Source of the DNA: Thalassomonas sp. M1454
GTDB lineage: Bacteria > Pseudomonadota > Gammaproteobacteria > Enterobacterales > Alteromonadaceae
NCBI RefSeq assembly: GCF_007097525.1
Contig: NZ_VKDD01000005.1
Span: forward strand, 124,001-188,000
Length of the DNA stretch: 64,000 nt
Reading direction: 5' to 3'
A program made the translations under genes and the position numbers. A model generated the notes under the pieces. That model was not told the DNA's origin. It saw only the letters and a program-made list of their open reading frames with translations, and made no database searches. Each line of letters begins with the position of its first letter. Within the stretch, counting starts at the first letter, position 1. Shown here piece after piece: positions 55,740-64,000 of this stretch.

Positions 55740-57527
55740 CTAACCTAATAAACCTTTCAGCTTTTTCTTTAGCTTATCTTCGAGTTCGTCTTTTTTACTA
55801 TCAGCTAATTTAGATTTTAAAAGTTTATTCAATGCTTTATCGGTATCTGTTAATAAGCTTTCTATATCAGCTAACTCAGCAGCCTCGCTATCGTTAATTT
55901 TAAGCGCTTTAGCAACTTTTTGATTTAAGCCCGACTGTAGCTTATTTTGAAAGTCAGTTAATTTTTTCTGTAACTGCTTATTAATTGCACGGCCAATAAT
56001 ATTATCTAAATCCGATTTAACTTTGTAATCAGGAGAATTAATATCACCACTAACTTCGACATCTAAATTGAATTTATTGACTTCATTAATTGCACTCACT
56101 AGCGAACGGCCAATAGAGGAATCTGATGAGCCAGTGAACTTTGTTTGAGCAACATTAACATCATTAATGCTACTGATATTTTGCCCGGCGAAGCTAAATT
56201 GACCAACACCGGTTATATCAGCAGAATCTAAAGTTAAGGCTAAATTTTTATTATCCCTAAGTTTCACATCTGTAACAGGCACATGGCTAAATAACCAGTC
56301 ACCTTTTACATCAACATCGCTTTTACTTTTAAACACTTGAGATGTTAATTTAGCATCGCCTCCTTTTAATAATTGCTTAGTAGTGATGTTAATTAACGTC
56401 GGCTTATTACGGTGCCAGTGCTCACTGGTTAGCTCAATAATATTAATATCAAAGTTACCTTGAGCTAAGTTTACTTGTAAGTGAGCTTTTTTCACTAACC
56501 AAGGTGGCAATGGATTTTCATCAATAAAATGAATAAAGCGTCCATGCGCTAAGCTTTGTTCTACTGCTTGTTTTTGTTGCTGCTTTTGCTCTTTAGAGTC
56601 ATCTAAATAAGGTTTTACCTTTTGATAAATGTCTGACGCCGTTTGATAGTATCCTCGGGCACTTTCACCAAATAAAATATGAGCAAAATCTGCATTGTCT
56701 ACTTTGTCTAATTGATATTTAGACTCAAGTTGTTGCCAATCAGCATCTGGAGCATTTTTAACCTCTTTAACCGCTTTAGCTAAAATAGTTTTACTCGCTT
56801 TTAGCTGTTGTTTCGATTGCTTGATCAAGGCTTTATCTTGCTTAAACTGCTTTTTAAGACTATCGAGTTCTTGTTGTAAGCGAGTAACATCACTCACCGA
56901 CTTTATCTTCGTTTTAGTTAATTTTTTAACTCGTGCTTCGTAGTCTTTTAACCTAGCTTTATTCGGTATTTTTTGTTGCAGAGCTTTTAATTTTTGCTTT
57001 TCTTGTTTATAGCTCTGCTCTAGTTGCTTAGATGCTTTAACTGTAAGCAAATTACTGTCATCTAAGATGTCTTTTACATCAGGTAATTGGTCTTCAATTG
57101 CCGGCATTTTCTGCTCAATGGATTGCGCACTAGCTTTTACGATAGAAGTATCAGCATCGCGGTAGACTTCGCCTGCAGATGAGCGCTCTGTATCAAATGC
57201 TAAACCAACTATTTCTAGCTCTTCAATAAGCACTCGTCCAAACATATATTGCCAAATATCAACGCCGGCACTCGCCTGTTCAAATTCAACAAAGTTATTA
57301 CTTGGTTTTTTATTGTCTGTTGCTTGTAAATTGTTAACCTTGACAACTAATGGCGACCATTGAATATCAACATCACCAACATTAACTTCTGCACCGTTAT
57401 ACCAGCCTGCGCCTTCTTCTATTGATATTTTCACCAGTGTTGGGGCAAGTACTAGCAGCACAGCTAAAACAGCAGCAACAGTTAATATAAACCCGGCAAT
57501 CCCCTGCCAACGGAAAAACTTAGCCAT
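55740..57527 (-). CDS. TIGR03545 family membrane-anchored protein
   Basis: This is a 595-residue protein with one N-terminal membrane helix (FILTVAAVLAVLLVLAPTLV), then a periplasmic body. A long charged coiled-coil stretch lies near residues 160-260 (KQLEQSYKQEKQKLKALQQK), with AsmA-like beta segments before and after. It fits TIGR03545, a family of unknown function always paired with TIGR03546. Its start overlaps the end of that gene by one base. Confidence 0.85.
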   Translation of the reverse strand: MAKFFRWQGIAGFILTVAAVLAVLLVLAPTLVKISIEEGAGWYNGAEVNVGDVDIQWSPLVVKVNNLQATDNKKPSNNFVEFEQASAGVDIWQYMFGRVLIEELEIVGLAFDTERSSAGEVYRDADTSIVKASAQSIEQKMPAIEDQLPDVKDILDDSNLLTVKASKQLEQSYKQEKQKLKALQQKIPNKARLKDYEARVKKLTKTKIKSVSDVTRLQQELDSLKKQFKQDKALIKQSKQQLKASKTILAKAVKEVKNAPDADWQQLESKYQLDKVDNADFAHILFGESARGYYQTASDIYQKVKPYLDDSKEQKQQQKQAVEQSLAHGRFIHFIDENPLPPWLVKKAHLQVNLAQGNFDINIIELTSEHWHRNKPTLINITTKQLLKGGDAKLTSQVFKSKSDVDVKGDWLFSHVPVTDVKLRDNKNLALTLDSADITGVGQFSFAGQNISSINDVNVAQTKFTGSSDSSIGRSLVSAINEVNKFNLDVEVSGDINSPDYKVKSDLDNIIGRAINKQLQKKLTDFQNKLQSGLNQKVAKALKINDSEAAELADIESLLTDTDKALNKLLKSKLADSKKDELEDKLKKKLKGLLG

Positions 57528-58045
57528 TATATGCTCCCTGTGCCAGTGATACTTTGATAAACCTGATAAAACTTAGAGCCTTTGAGCCATTGCACTACTT
57601 TAAATTTTTCAATAAAGGTTTTTAAATGATGACGATAGCGTTCAACTAACAACCTGCTGATAAATACCATTGGGATAAATAACACCAATGAGCTAACTAA
57701 CGAGCCTAAGGTTAAGGTGTTATGAAAATGTGCTGATTTCATCAGATTTGACTGATATAAACTTTGCCAAAGGCTATTAAGCTCAATATTGGTGAGTAAG
57801 CCCTCCCCAATACTAGAGAAAATTGGAGCAAGTCCAAGTGACAATAAACTAAAACCGGCAATAGCCACAAAAAATGCGCTTAAATTTATGCGTAGGATAA
57901 AAGCAATAAACAGCACCACAAGGTTATGTAAACTCAAAGTTGGGCTTAAGCCAACTATCATGCCTAGAGCAATCGCTAAGGCTATCTGCCTTGATGAGCT
58001 TTCTGAGTTTAAAGCTTTAAATAGTTTTGCTAATAGAGTCAGCAA
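57527..58045 (-). CDS. TIGR03546 family membrane protein (DUF2062-like)
   Basis: This is a 172-residue inner-membrane protein with three to four helices (AIALGMIVGLSPTLSLHNLVVLFIAFIL, AFFVAIAGFSLLSLGLAPIF, LGSLVSSLVLFIPMVFISRL). It is the usual partner of TIGR03545, and the two overlap by one base. Function unknown. Confidence 0.85.
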   Translation of the reverse strand: MLTLLAKLFKALNSESSSRQIALAIALGMIVGLSPTLSLHNLVVLFIAFILRINLSAFFVAIAGFSLLSLGLAPIFSSIGEGLLTNIELNSLWQSLYQSNLMKSAHFHNTLTLGSLVSSLVLFIPMVFISRLLVERYRHHLKTFIEKFKVVQWLKGSKFYQVYQSITGTGSI

Positions 58046-58130
58046 TTTCTTCTCCTTAAGTGACTAGCCCCATAGAGGAGCATTAACTTACCTTATTAGT
58101 TTAGTCTAGATAGCAGTAGGATAAAAATTA

Positions 58131-58156
58131 GGCTATAGATACAGGTAACTATAGCC
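58131..58156 (-). terminator. Terminator after yaaA
   Basis: GGCTATAG (58131-58138) pairs with CTATAGCC (58149-58156). On the minus strand it is followed by TAATTTTTA. Confidence 0.75.
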
Positions 58157-58163
58157 AAATTTA

Positions 58164-58937
58164 TTAAACGATTTTACGAGTAAACACAGGCACTGCATCA
58201 GTTGATAAATCAGCGTTATAACCATAACCGTCTAAATCAAATTCTTTAAGTTGTTCAATGTTATTTATTTGATTTTGAATAATGTAACGCGCCATTAGTC
58301 CACGAGCTTTTTTAGCGAAAAAGCTAATCATTTTATATTGACCATTTTTCCAATCTTTAAAAGCCGGAGTTATAACCGTAGCATTTAACGCTTTAGGTTT
58401 AACAGATTTGAAATACTCGGTAGAAGCAAGGTTAATTAATACTTCATCACCTTGTTGCGCTAGCGCTGCATTAATATTATCGGTTATCGCTTGTCCCCAA
58501 AATTGATAAAGGTTTTTACCTCTATCATTGTCAAGTTTAGTGCCCATTTCAAGACGATAAGCTTGCATTAAATCAAGTGGTTTTAATACGCCATATAAGC
58601 CAGATAAGATTCTTAAATGCTTTTGGGCAAAGTCAAAGTCTTTATTGCTAAAAGAGTATGCGTCCATACCGATATAAACATCACCATTAAAAGCTAAAAT
58701 AGCTTGGCGTGAATTTTCGGGTGTAAAAGGTAATGACCACTCACCGAATCTAGCAGCATTCAAACCAGCTAACTTATCACTAATACCCATGAGTGATGAA
58801 AGATCAGCAGGGGTTAATTTAACACAACGCTGCATTAGCTCTTCGCTGTGTTCTAGTAACTCAGGTTGGCTATATTCGGTAGTTGGTAGTGATGATTCAT
58901 AATCAAGATTTTTTGCAGGAGAAATAACTAATAACAT
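58164..58937 (-). CDS. yaaA: Peroxide stress protein YaaA
   Basis: YaaA (UPF0246/DUF328) limits free iron during hydrogen peroxide stress in E. coli and binds DNA in vitro. It has 257 residues, one shorter than E. coli. The family start [15 protein letters not shown], the [19 protein letters not shown] block near residue 130, [10 protein letters not shown] and the [12 protein letters not shown] segment are all present. It is monocistronic. Confidence 0.95.
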   Translation of the reverse strand: MLLVISPAKNLDYESSLPTTEYSQPELLEHSEELMQRCVKLTPADLSSLMGISDKLAGLNAARFGEWSLPFTPENSRQAILAFNGDVYIGMDAYSFSNKDFDFAQKHLRILSGLYGVLKPLDLMQAYRLEMGTKLDNDRGKNLYQFWGQAITDNINAALAQQGDEVLINLASTEYFKSVKPKALNATVITPAFKDWKNGQYKMISFFAKKARGLMARYIIQNQINNIEQLKEFDLDGYGYNADLSTDAVPVFTRKIV

Positions 58938-59219
58938 AATAAATATCAGAGTAAAAATTGAAATTAATAAAACTATATCACGATAAAAGTAAAAATTAAC
59001 GGCTTGATTTTAACATAGCTAATTAAAGTAAGTTTTAAGCTCAGAATGACGATAAGTCTCATTAAAGTGGTATATTTACTCTAAATTGACATTTAGCTCT
59101 TGCGTAATCCCGTAATTTTGTTACAAATAGCTATCAATATCAGTTAATTTAAAAAATTAGTTGGCTAATAAAGAAAGTAACTTTCAATTTTTTACTAATT
59201 TTCCCAATACGGTGACCCT

Positions 59220-60173
59220 ATGAGCAACCAATTATCACAATTAAAAGCAATGACAACTGTTGTTGCTGATACTGGCGACGTTGACGCGATAGCTAAATAC
59301 ACGCCTTATGATGCAACCACTAACCCATCATTATTATTAAAAGCGGCTGAGCTAGAAAAATATCAAGCGCTTATCCATAAGTCTGTTGAATGGGCAAAAC
59401 AACAATCAAGTTCAAAATCACAGCAAGTAGTTGATGCTGGTGATAAATTGTCAGTATTAATTGGCGCTGAAATCCTTAAAGTGATCCCTGGCAGAATTTC
59501 TACTGAAGTTGATTCAAGATTATCTTTTGATATCGAAGCTACCATTGCTAAAGCAGAAAAGTTAATCGCCTTGTATGCTGATGAAGGGATCAGCAAAGAT
59601 CGTATTTTGATCAAGATGGCTTCAACTTGGGAAGGCATTAAAGCTGCTGAAGAGTTAGAGAAAAAAGGCATTAATTGTAACTTAACTTTATTATTTAGTT
59701 TTGCTCAAGCACAAGCTTGTGCTGAAGCAGGTGTATTCTTAATATCTCCATTTGTTGGTCGTATCTTAGATTGGTATAAAAAGAGTACCGGTAAAGAGAG
59801 CTATGCAAGTGCTGAAGATCCAGGTGTTGTTTCTGTAACAAATATTTATAACTACTATAAGAAATTTGATTATAAAACGATTGTTATGGGCGCAAGCTTC
59901 CGTAACACTGGCGAAATTTTAGAACTTGCCGGTTGTGATCGCTTAACCATAAGCCCGCAACTACTACAAGAACTTGAGAGCAGCAATGAACCAGTAGTGC
60001 AAAAACTTAAAGCACAAGCAAGTGAAGCTGTTCGCCCGGTAGCGTTAACTGAGCAAAATTTCCGCTGGAATATGAATGAAGATGCAATGGCAACAGAAAA
60101 ATTAGCTGAAGGTATTCGAGGTTTCACTGTTGACCAAATTAAATTAGAAGAAAAATTAGCCTCTCTGCTTTAA
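59220..60173 (+). CDS. tal: Transaldolase
   Basis: Transaldolase moves a dihydroxyacetone unit between sugar phosphates in the pentose phosphate pathway. It has 317 residues. The Schiff-base Lys132 is in [24 protein letters not shown] near residue 35 and [11 protein letters not shown] near 180 match TalB. It has its own terminator. Confidence 0.98.
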   Translation: MSNQLSQLKAMTTVVADTGDVDAIAKYTPYDATTNPSLLLKAAELEKYQALIHKSVEWAKQQSSSKSQQVVDAGDKLSVLIGAEILKVIPGRISTEVDSRLSFDIEATIAKAEKLIALYADEGISKDRILIKMASTWEGIKAAEELEKKGINCNLTLLFSFAQAQACAEAGVFLISPFVGRILDWYKKSTGKESYASAEDPGVVSVTNIYNYYKKFDYKTIVMGASFRNTGEILELAGCDRLTISPQLLQELESSNEPVVQKLKAQASEAVRPVALTEQNFRWNMNEDAMATEKLAEGIRGFTVDQIKLEEKLASLL

Positions 60174-60204
60174 TTTTATCCAACTTTAAACTTACAACTG
60201 CACA

Positions 60205-60230
60205 AAAAGTCGCCAAGCGCGACTTTTTTG
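60205..60230 (+). terminator. Terminator after tal
   Basis: AAGTCGC (60207-60213) pairs with GCGACTT (60219-60225), followed by a T-run. Confidence 0.9.
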
Positions 60231-60314
60231 TTAGCTATTTGTAAATTAAGTGTTTTATTTTTTTATTTACTATGGTATTAAAATGGAGACGTTGTAAATA
60301 GAAGGAGTTTAACT

Positions 60315-60482
60315 ATGGATCCAATTGATGGCTTAATGGAGATTATAGAAGGTAAGTCGAAGGCCAAAACTAAGCAAAAACAAAAATGGCGTGAGATTGA
60401 ACAGCTGAAAGAAAAACTAGAACTAGAAAAAGAAATAGAATTCTACAATGGTTCAGTAGAACATCTTTTAGAAGAGTATTAG
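60315..60482 (+). CDS. DUF3545 family small protein
   Basis: This is a 55-residue acidic-basic helical protein starting MDPIDGLMEIIEG, with KQKQKWREIEQLKEKLELEKE in the centre. The KWREIE core and length fit DUF3545, a family of small proteins in marine gammaproteobacteria without known function. A perfect AGGAGT ribosome site lies 8 bases upstream and a terminator follows, so it is a real single gene although short. Confidence 0.82.
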   Translation: MDPIDGLMEIIEGKSKAKTKQKQKWREIEQLKEKLELEKEIEFYNGSVEHLLEEY

Positions 60483-60522
60483 TCAAAACTAAAATTATAA
60501 AACTAAAATATCTTAACAACGC

Positions 60523-60550
60523 AAAAAACTCGTATTTTACGAGTTTTTTT
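60523..60550 (+). terminator. Terminator after the DUF3545 gene
   Basis: AAAACTCGTA pairs with TACGAGTTTT across a 3-base loop, followed by a run of T residues. Confidence 0.9.
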
Positions 60551-60606
60551 TTGGATTGAACTTTATCAAAAATAAAAACTCAAATAATAGTCAAACAATA
60601 AAATTG

Positions 60607-60624
60607 AGTGTACACATGTTCATT
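60607..60624. promoter_or_regulatory. FabR-like palindrome 1
   Basis: AGTGTACACATGTTCATT, an imperfect palindrome of the FabR/DesT operator type. It lies about 270 bp upstream of the hemolysin-III gene. Confidence 0.4.
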
Positions 60625-60785
60625 TTTAAAAAATCAAACATTATTTTATAAAAATATAGCAAGCGAGCAAAAGCTTAAAAACCTCTCAAACCACAATAAC
60701 TGAAACACATAAACAACTGATATAAATAGGTTATACATGTAAGTTTAGTTGTTACTTTTCATTCTTAGCTTTTATATTTAATTTC

Positions 60786-60803
60786 AGTGTACACTTGTAA
60801 ACA
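60786..60803. promoter_or_regulatory. FabR-like palindrome 2
   Basis: AGTGTACACTTGTAAACA shares the AGTGTACACnTGT core with the first site and lies about 87 bp before the start codon, a position suited to repression. Confidence 0.5.
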
Positions 60804-60889
60804 AATTTACCATTGCAATATAATCATTCACTGGTCATACTAGTCTTAACTGGTTAAATAACCTTCGCTTTAGGATATAAATTAATATT

Positions 60890-61540
60890 ATGTCAGCTTT
60901 CGTTTCTACACAGCCTTCAATAATGGCATATTCACCAATTGAAGAGTCGATCAACGCTATTACTCACTTAGTGGGGGCAATGCTTGGTGTCGCCGCTCTA
61001 GTATTAATGATCCAGGTCGCTTCTGATGCTTTTGCTTTAACCAGTGCTATTGTTTATGGCAGCAGCATGATTGCGCTGTTTTTAGCTTCAACCCTTTACC
61101 ATAGTATTGGTGGTAGCAAACTAAAACCTATTTTAAAACAGTTTGACCACTGTGCGATTTATTTACTAATTGCCGGGACGTATACTCCCTTTATGTTAAT
61201 CAGCTTAAAAGGCGCTTGGGGTTATTCAATTTTATCAGTCGTTTGGGCTTTAGCTGTATTTGGCATATTCTTCAAATTAAAATTCAAACAACGCTTCCCT
61301 AAAATATCACTAGCAACATACCTTCTAATGGGCTGGTTAATTGTTATTGCGATGCCGCAAATGTTAGATAATGTGCCTGCGGGTGGCATTAATTTATTAG
61401 CCGCTGGCGGTTTAGCATATAGCATTGGCGCTATTTTCTACGCAATTAAAAAAATTCCATACAATCATGCTATTTGGCACGTATTCGTACTTGGCGGTGG
61501 CATATGTCACTTCTTAGCGGTGTACATTTACGTAATGTAG
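60890..61540 (+). CDS. trhA: Hemolysin III family (TrhA/YqfA) membrane protein
   Basis: This is a 216-residue inner-membrane protein with about seven helices. The PAQR/hemolysin-III signature is visible: EESINAITHLVGA near residue 18, STLYHSIGG with the conserved Ser and His near 63, FDHCAIYLLIAGTYTPF near 85 and the late His pair NHAIWHVFVLGGGICHF. E. coli YqfA (TrhA) is linked to membrane energetics and unsaturated fatty acid control. The TGTACAC palindromes upstream suggest regulation by a FabR-type repressor. Confidence 0.9.
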   Translation: MSAFVSTQPSIMAYSPIEESINAITHLVGAMLGVAALVLMIQVASDAFALTSAIVYGSSMIALFLASTLYHSIGGSKLKPILKQFDHCAIYLLIAGTYTPFMLISLKGAWGYSILSVVWALAVFGIFFKLKFKQRFPKISLATYLLMGWLIVIAMPQMLDNVPAGGINLLAAGGLAYSIGAIFYAIKKIPYNHAIWHVFVLGGGICHFLAVYIYVM

Positions 61541-61575
61541 TCGTTGTACCAAATTCATTAATTAAATTGTTATTA

Positions 61576-61605
61576 AAAGCGAGCCATTGGTTCGCTTTAC
61601 TTTTA
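61576..61605 (+). terminator. Terminator after trhA
   Basis: AAAGCGAGCC pairs with GGTTCGCTTT (one G-U) with a short loop, followed by ACTTTTATT. Confidence 0.8.
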
Positions 61606-61726
61606 TTAGCTTAATAAACTATTTCCCCCTATCTATACCTACTCTTGTCGTAATAGCCCAAGCTTGATGTTACAATGCCGCAAAAATTATTAATGATAAT
61701 AACGATACTCAAAGCAGGGCTTCCTA

Positions 61727-62803
61727 ATGCAATACGCTGATATTACCGGTTGGGGTAAGTACACTCCTCCAGCAATCTTAACTAACGATGATTTAGCTAC
61801 GGTTATCGACACTTCTGATGAATGGATTACATCAAGAACTGGCATAAAGGAACGCCGCATATCACATATTAATACTGCCCAAATGTCGACATTAGCAGCA
61901 AAACAAGCTTTAGCTCGTGCGGGCGTTGATGCAGCAGATATTGATTTAATTATAGTAGCAACTTGTACTCCTGATACGTTGGTACCAAATACGGCTTCAC
62001 GAGTACAACAGTTATTAGGTTCAAATGACGCAGTTTGTTTTGATATCTCTGCAGCTTGTACTGGCTTTATATATGCTTTACAAAATGCAACGGCACAAAT
62101 CAGAACGGGAATGGCGAGCAAGGCTCTAGTGATTGGTGCTGAACGTATGAGTTGGTTCTTGAACTGGAACAACCGTGATACAGCTGTACTATTTGGTGAT
62201 GGTGCAGGAGCTATGGTTCTAGAAGCTAGTGATGTTGAATGTGGTTTACTTAATGCCAAACTTGGCTGTAATTCAAACTCTCGTGATATCCTAAAAATCA
62301 GTAACTTTGGTACTGACATGGACAGATATGAAAACCCACCAAAAGGTTTAAAAATTGACTTTGCCGGTCCTGAAATATTTAAACATGCGGTTCGCGGTAT
62401 GGGCGCAGCAACAGAAAACGTACTTACGCAAGCAGGTCTTAAAGTTTCTGATGTTGACTTATTAGTACCTCACCAAGCTAACGTTCGAATTATTGAAACC
62501 CTACAAAAGCAGTTGAAATTAACTGACGAGCAAGTGATGGTTAATATTAATAAATACGGTAATACTTCTGCAGCAACAGTTGCCATTGCCTTTTGTGAAG
62601 CAGTAGAACAAGGCCGTGTTAAACCCGGCGCAAACATAATATCTGCAGCATTTGGCGCAGGTCTTACTTGGGGTGCTACGTACATAAAATGGGGTGAGCG
62701 TGTGACGCCAATTAATGACTATGTACAAACCGAAACCGAGTGTTCACAAACAGCGTTAGAGCTTTTAGATATAGCGATTAAAGGTTGTCAAAACGAAGCT
62801 TAA
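61727..62803 (+). CDS. fabH: Beta-ketoacyl-ACP synthase III (FabH-type)
   Basis: KAS III condenses acetyl- or acyl-CoA with malonyl-ACP to start fatty acid synthesis. The triad Cys111 (SAACTGF), His249 (VPHQANVRI) and Asn279 (KYGNTS) is intact. The protein has 358 residues, about 40 more than E. coli FabH, with a C-terminal extension ([13 protein letters not shown]...) and a middle insertion. It stands alone rather than in the fab cluster, so it may be a second FabH with other chain preference. It has its own terminator. Confidence 0.88.
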   Translation: MQYADITGWGKYTPPAILTNDDLATVIDTSDEWITSRTGIKERRISHINTAQMSTLAAKQALARAGVDAADIDLIIVATCTPDTLVPNTASRVQQLLGSNDAVCFDISAACTGFIYALQNATAQIRTGMASKALVIGAERMSWFLNWNNRDTAVLFGDGAGAMVLEASDVECGLLNAKLGCNSNSRDILKISNFGTDMDRYENPPKGLKIDFAGPEIFKHAVRGMGAATENVLTQAGLKVSDVDLLVPHQANVRIIETLQKQLKLTDEQVMVNINKYGNTSAATVAIAFCEAVEQGRVKPGANIISAAFGAGLTWGATYIKWGERVTPINDYVQTETECSQTALELLDIAIKGCQNEA

Positions 62804-62829
62804 TCTTAGTAAAAATAAATTTAAAAATT

Positions 62830-62857
62830 AAGGTGAGCATCTGCTCACCTTTTTTAT
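62830..62857. terminator. Terminator between fabH and tmcA
   Basis: AAGGTGAGCA pairs with TGCTCACCTT with a 2-base centre, followed by a T-run; A-rich DNA on the other side suits leftward termination of tmcA. Confidence 0.88.
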
Positions 62858-64000
62858 TTAACGCTCCAGTTGTACAAACTAAATTCTTTCATTAATTGCA
62901 TTGTCTGTTTTTTACCGGTTAAATTAAACTCAGCATAAATTTCGGACCAGGACTGCTGCTGAATCACTTTACGGATCATCAATTTATATCCTAAAGATTG
63001 CTCCAAATTCGAAACCTTTCCTTGTTGAAGCAAAGCTAAAAACTTTCTTTGTAAAGCCGGAGCACAACAGGAAAATACCCTATATCCTAGTGCAAAATCT
63101 GATACGGTTTGTTGATCAATCAGTACTTGCTGATCATCTAATGATAAATATGGATTTGGTAGTTGCTGTAAAATAAGCAGCATAAGCTCTGTCGGTAAAT
63201 ACTGATATTCATCACTCATGAGGTATTGGAAATCTATATTAAATTGATTGCTAATACTCTTTAATAATACATCGCTTTTACTATTAAGAGCTTGTAGAAC
63301 TAGGGCTGAATGTTCACCACTGGCCTTATCTTTACTAAAACCGATACGGGCGATGCTAAAGTCATTACTTAACCAAAAATTCAATAACTGCGCATTAGCA
63401 CCAAAACTGGAACTGATAAAGTCACTGCCCTGCTCAATCGCTATACGCTTACATTGTGCAATTAATTTATGGCCTAAACCTAATTGTTGCAGTTCAGGAT
63501 GAATAGCAATACGTACAATACGTTGGTAGTTATACTCAAATGCCTGCTCAACTGCGCAATGTACAAGTAGTGACTGCGGCGTAAAGTGACCTTTAATTCG
63601 ACGTAAAGAGTGTTTAATATCAGCTGATAATGCTTGCTCAATATCCCCTTCCGCTAATAAAAACACCACACCAAGTAATTGTTCATTTTGGATTTGTAAT
63701 ACAAGCCTTACTCGCTCATTATCAAGTAGCATCTTTAGATCGCTTGGCTTCGTTTGATAATGAGCACTTACTAACAATGAAAATACTTGTGTTAATAAGC
63801 CGGGAGTCAGTAACAGTTGCGAACCAGATAAATTTTTATATTCAATTTCAACATTTTGCTGTAAGCATACCTTTGGCAAAGTAGCATCAAGCAATAAACT
63901 ATCGAAAGTAAAACTCTCTAAATAATCCCCTCTAGCCCAGCGAATAGGTTGATTAATATGAAAATGTTGGCTTTGTGGTTTTAACTGCTGCAACTCTTTG
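62854..64000 (-). CDS. tmcA: tRNA(Met) cytidine acetyltransferase TmcA (C-terminal part)
   Basis: This is the last 381 codons of TmcA; the open frame continues beyond the right window edge. TmcA acetylates the wobble cytidine of elongator tRNA-Met using ATP and acetyl-CoA. The visible part begins within the linker before QPIRWARGDYLESF, typical of the family. The GNAT domain follows with HPELQQLGLGHKLIAQCKRIA near the middle (about residue 165 of the visible part) and SSFGANAQLLNFWLSNDF. The helical C-terminal tRNA-binding part follows. The N-terminal helicase-like part is not in the window. Confidence 0.92.
   Translation of the reverse strand, partial: KELQQLKPQSQHFHINQPIRWARGDYLESFTFDSLLLDATLPKVCLQQNVEIEYKNLSGSQLLLTPGLLTQVFSLLVSAHYQTKPSDLKMLLDNERVRLVLQIQNEQLLGVVFLLAEGDIEQALSADIKHSLRRIKGHFTPQSLLVHCAVEQAFEYNYQRIVRIAIHPELQQLGLGHKLIAQCKRIAIEQGSDFISSSFGANAQLLNFWLSNDFSIARIGFSKDKASGEHSALVLQALNSKSDVLLKSISNQFNIDFQYLMSDEYQYLPTELMLLILQQLPNPYLSLDDQQVLIDQQTVSDFALGYRVFSCCAPALQRKFLALLQQGKVSNLEQSLGYKLMIRKVIQQQSWSEIYAEFNLTGKKQTMQLMKEFSLYNWSVK

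Larger units (their letters stand above)
60551..60889. other. Leader region of the hemolysin-III gene
   Basis: About 340 bp of AT-rich, non-coding DNA. It holds two AGTGTACAC-type palindromes at 60607-60624 and 60786-60803, and a TACATGTA palindrome near 60733-60740. Confidence 0.6.

Overview
The window is AT-rich chromosomal DNA from a marine gammaproteobacterium of the Alteromonadales, most likely Colwelliaceae (Colwellia or Thalassotalea type). The evidence is the housekeeping gene order (ygfB-pepP-ubiH-ubiI-gcvT; rpoE-rseABC-lepA-lepB-rnc-era-recO-pdxJ; recJ-prfB-lysS), the protein style, and a Shewanella-like peptide-modification gene pair. The genus is an inference from style, not from a search.

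Layout. 1-5200 (minus strand) holds gcvT (cut by the window edge) and the ubiquinone hydroxylase operon with pepP and ygfB. 5556-5737 is 6S RNA, followed by a partial duplication of its 3' end and a heptamer repeat. A DUF2891 gene sits between 6S RNA and its usual neighbour fau. 7214-10121 carries fau, rpiA and serA. 10191-12123 holds a GNAT gene, then a SonM-like alpha-N-methyltransferase and an 89-residue SonA-like precursor. This is a candidate split borosin (backbone N-methylated RiPP) system and the most interesting object in the window. It is followed by two TPR-GGDEF membrane proteins, the first with a degenerate GGDEF motif. 15949-25293 (minus) is a long housekeeping block from ruvX and pdxJ to the sigma-E operon, with a good sigma-E-type promoter ahead of rpoE. 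25656-29650 carries nadB, ygfX/sdhE, ygfZ and slyD.

30075-46410 is an accessory envelope region. It contains a very large lipoprotein with VCBS-like domains and three near-identical repeats of about 201 residues, a TonB-dependent receptor, tandem 355-bp remnants of the 3' end of an alginate lyase (PL7) gene, and a four-gene minus-strand run (DUF3299-like, calcineurin-like phosphoesterase, outer-membrane beta-barrel, OprB porin). An exported amidohydrolase with a divergent AraC regulator and an S1C protease lipoprotein complete it. Together these suggest uptake and handling of an algal polysaccharide or its products, possibly alginate, but no intact lyase is present.

46617-64000 returns to core genes: lysS, prfB (with its programmed +1 frameshift), recJ, dsbC, fldB, srmB, a DegP-like protease, a TIGR03545/TIGR03546 pair, yaaA, tal, a DUF3545 small protein, a hemolysin-III/TrhA membrane protein with FabR-like palindromes upstream, a fabH-type synthase, and the C-terminal part of tmcA. 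No tRNA, rRNA, CRISPR array, prophage or intact insertion sequence was seen.
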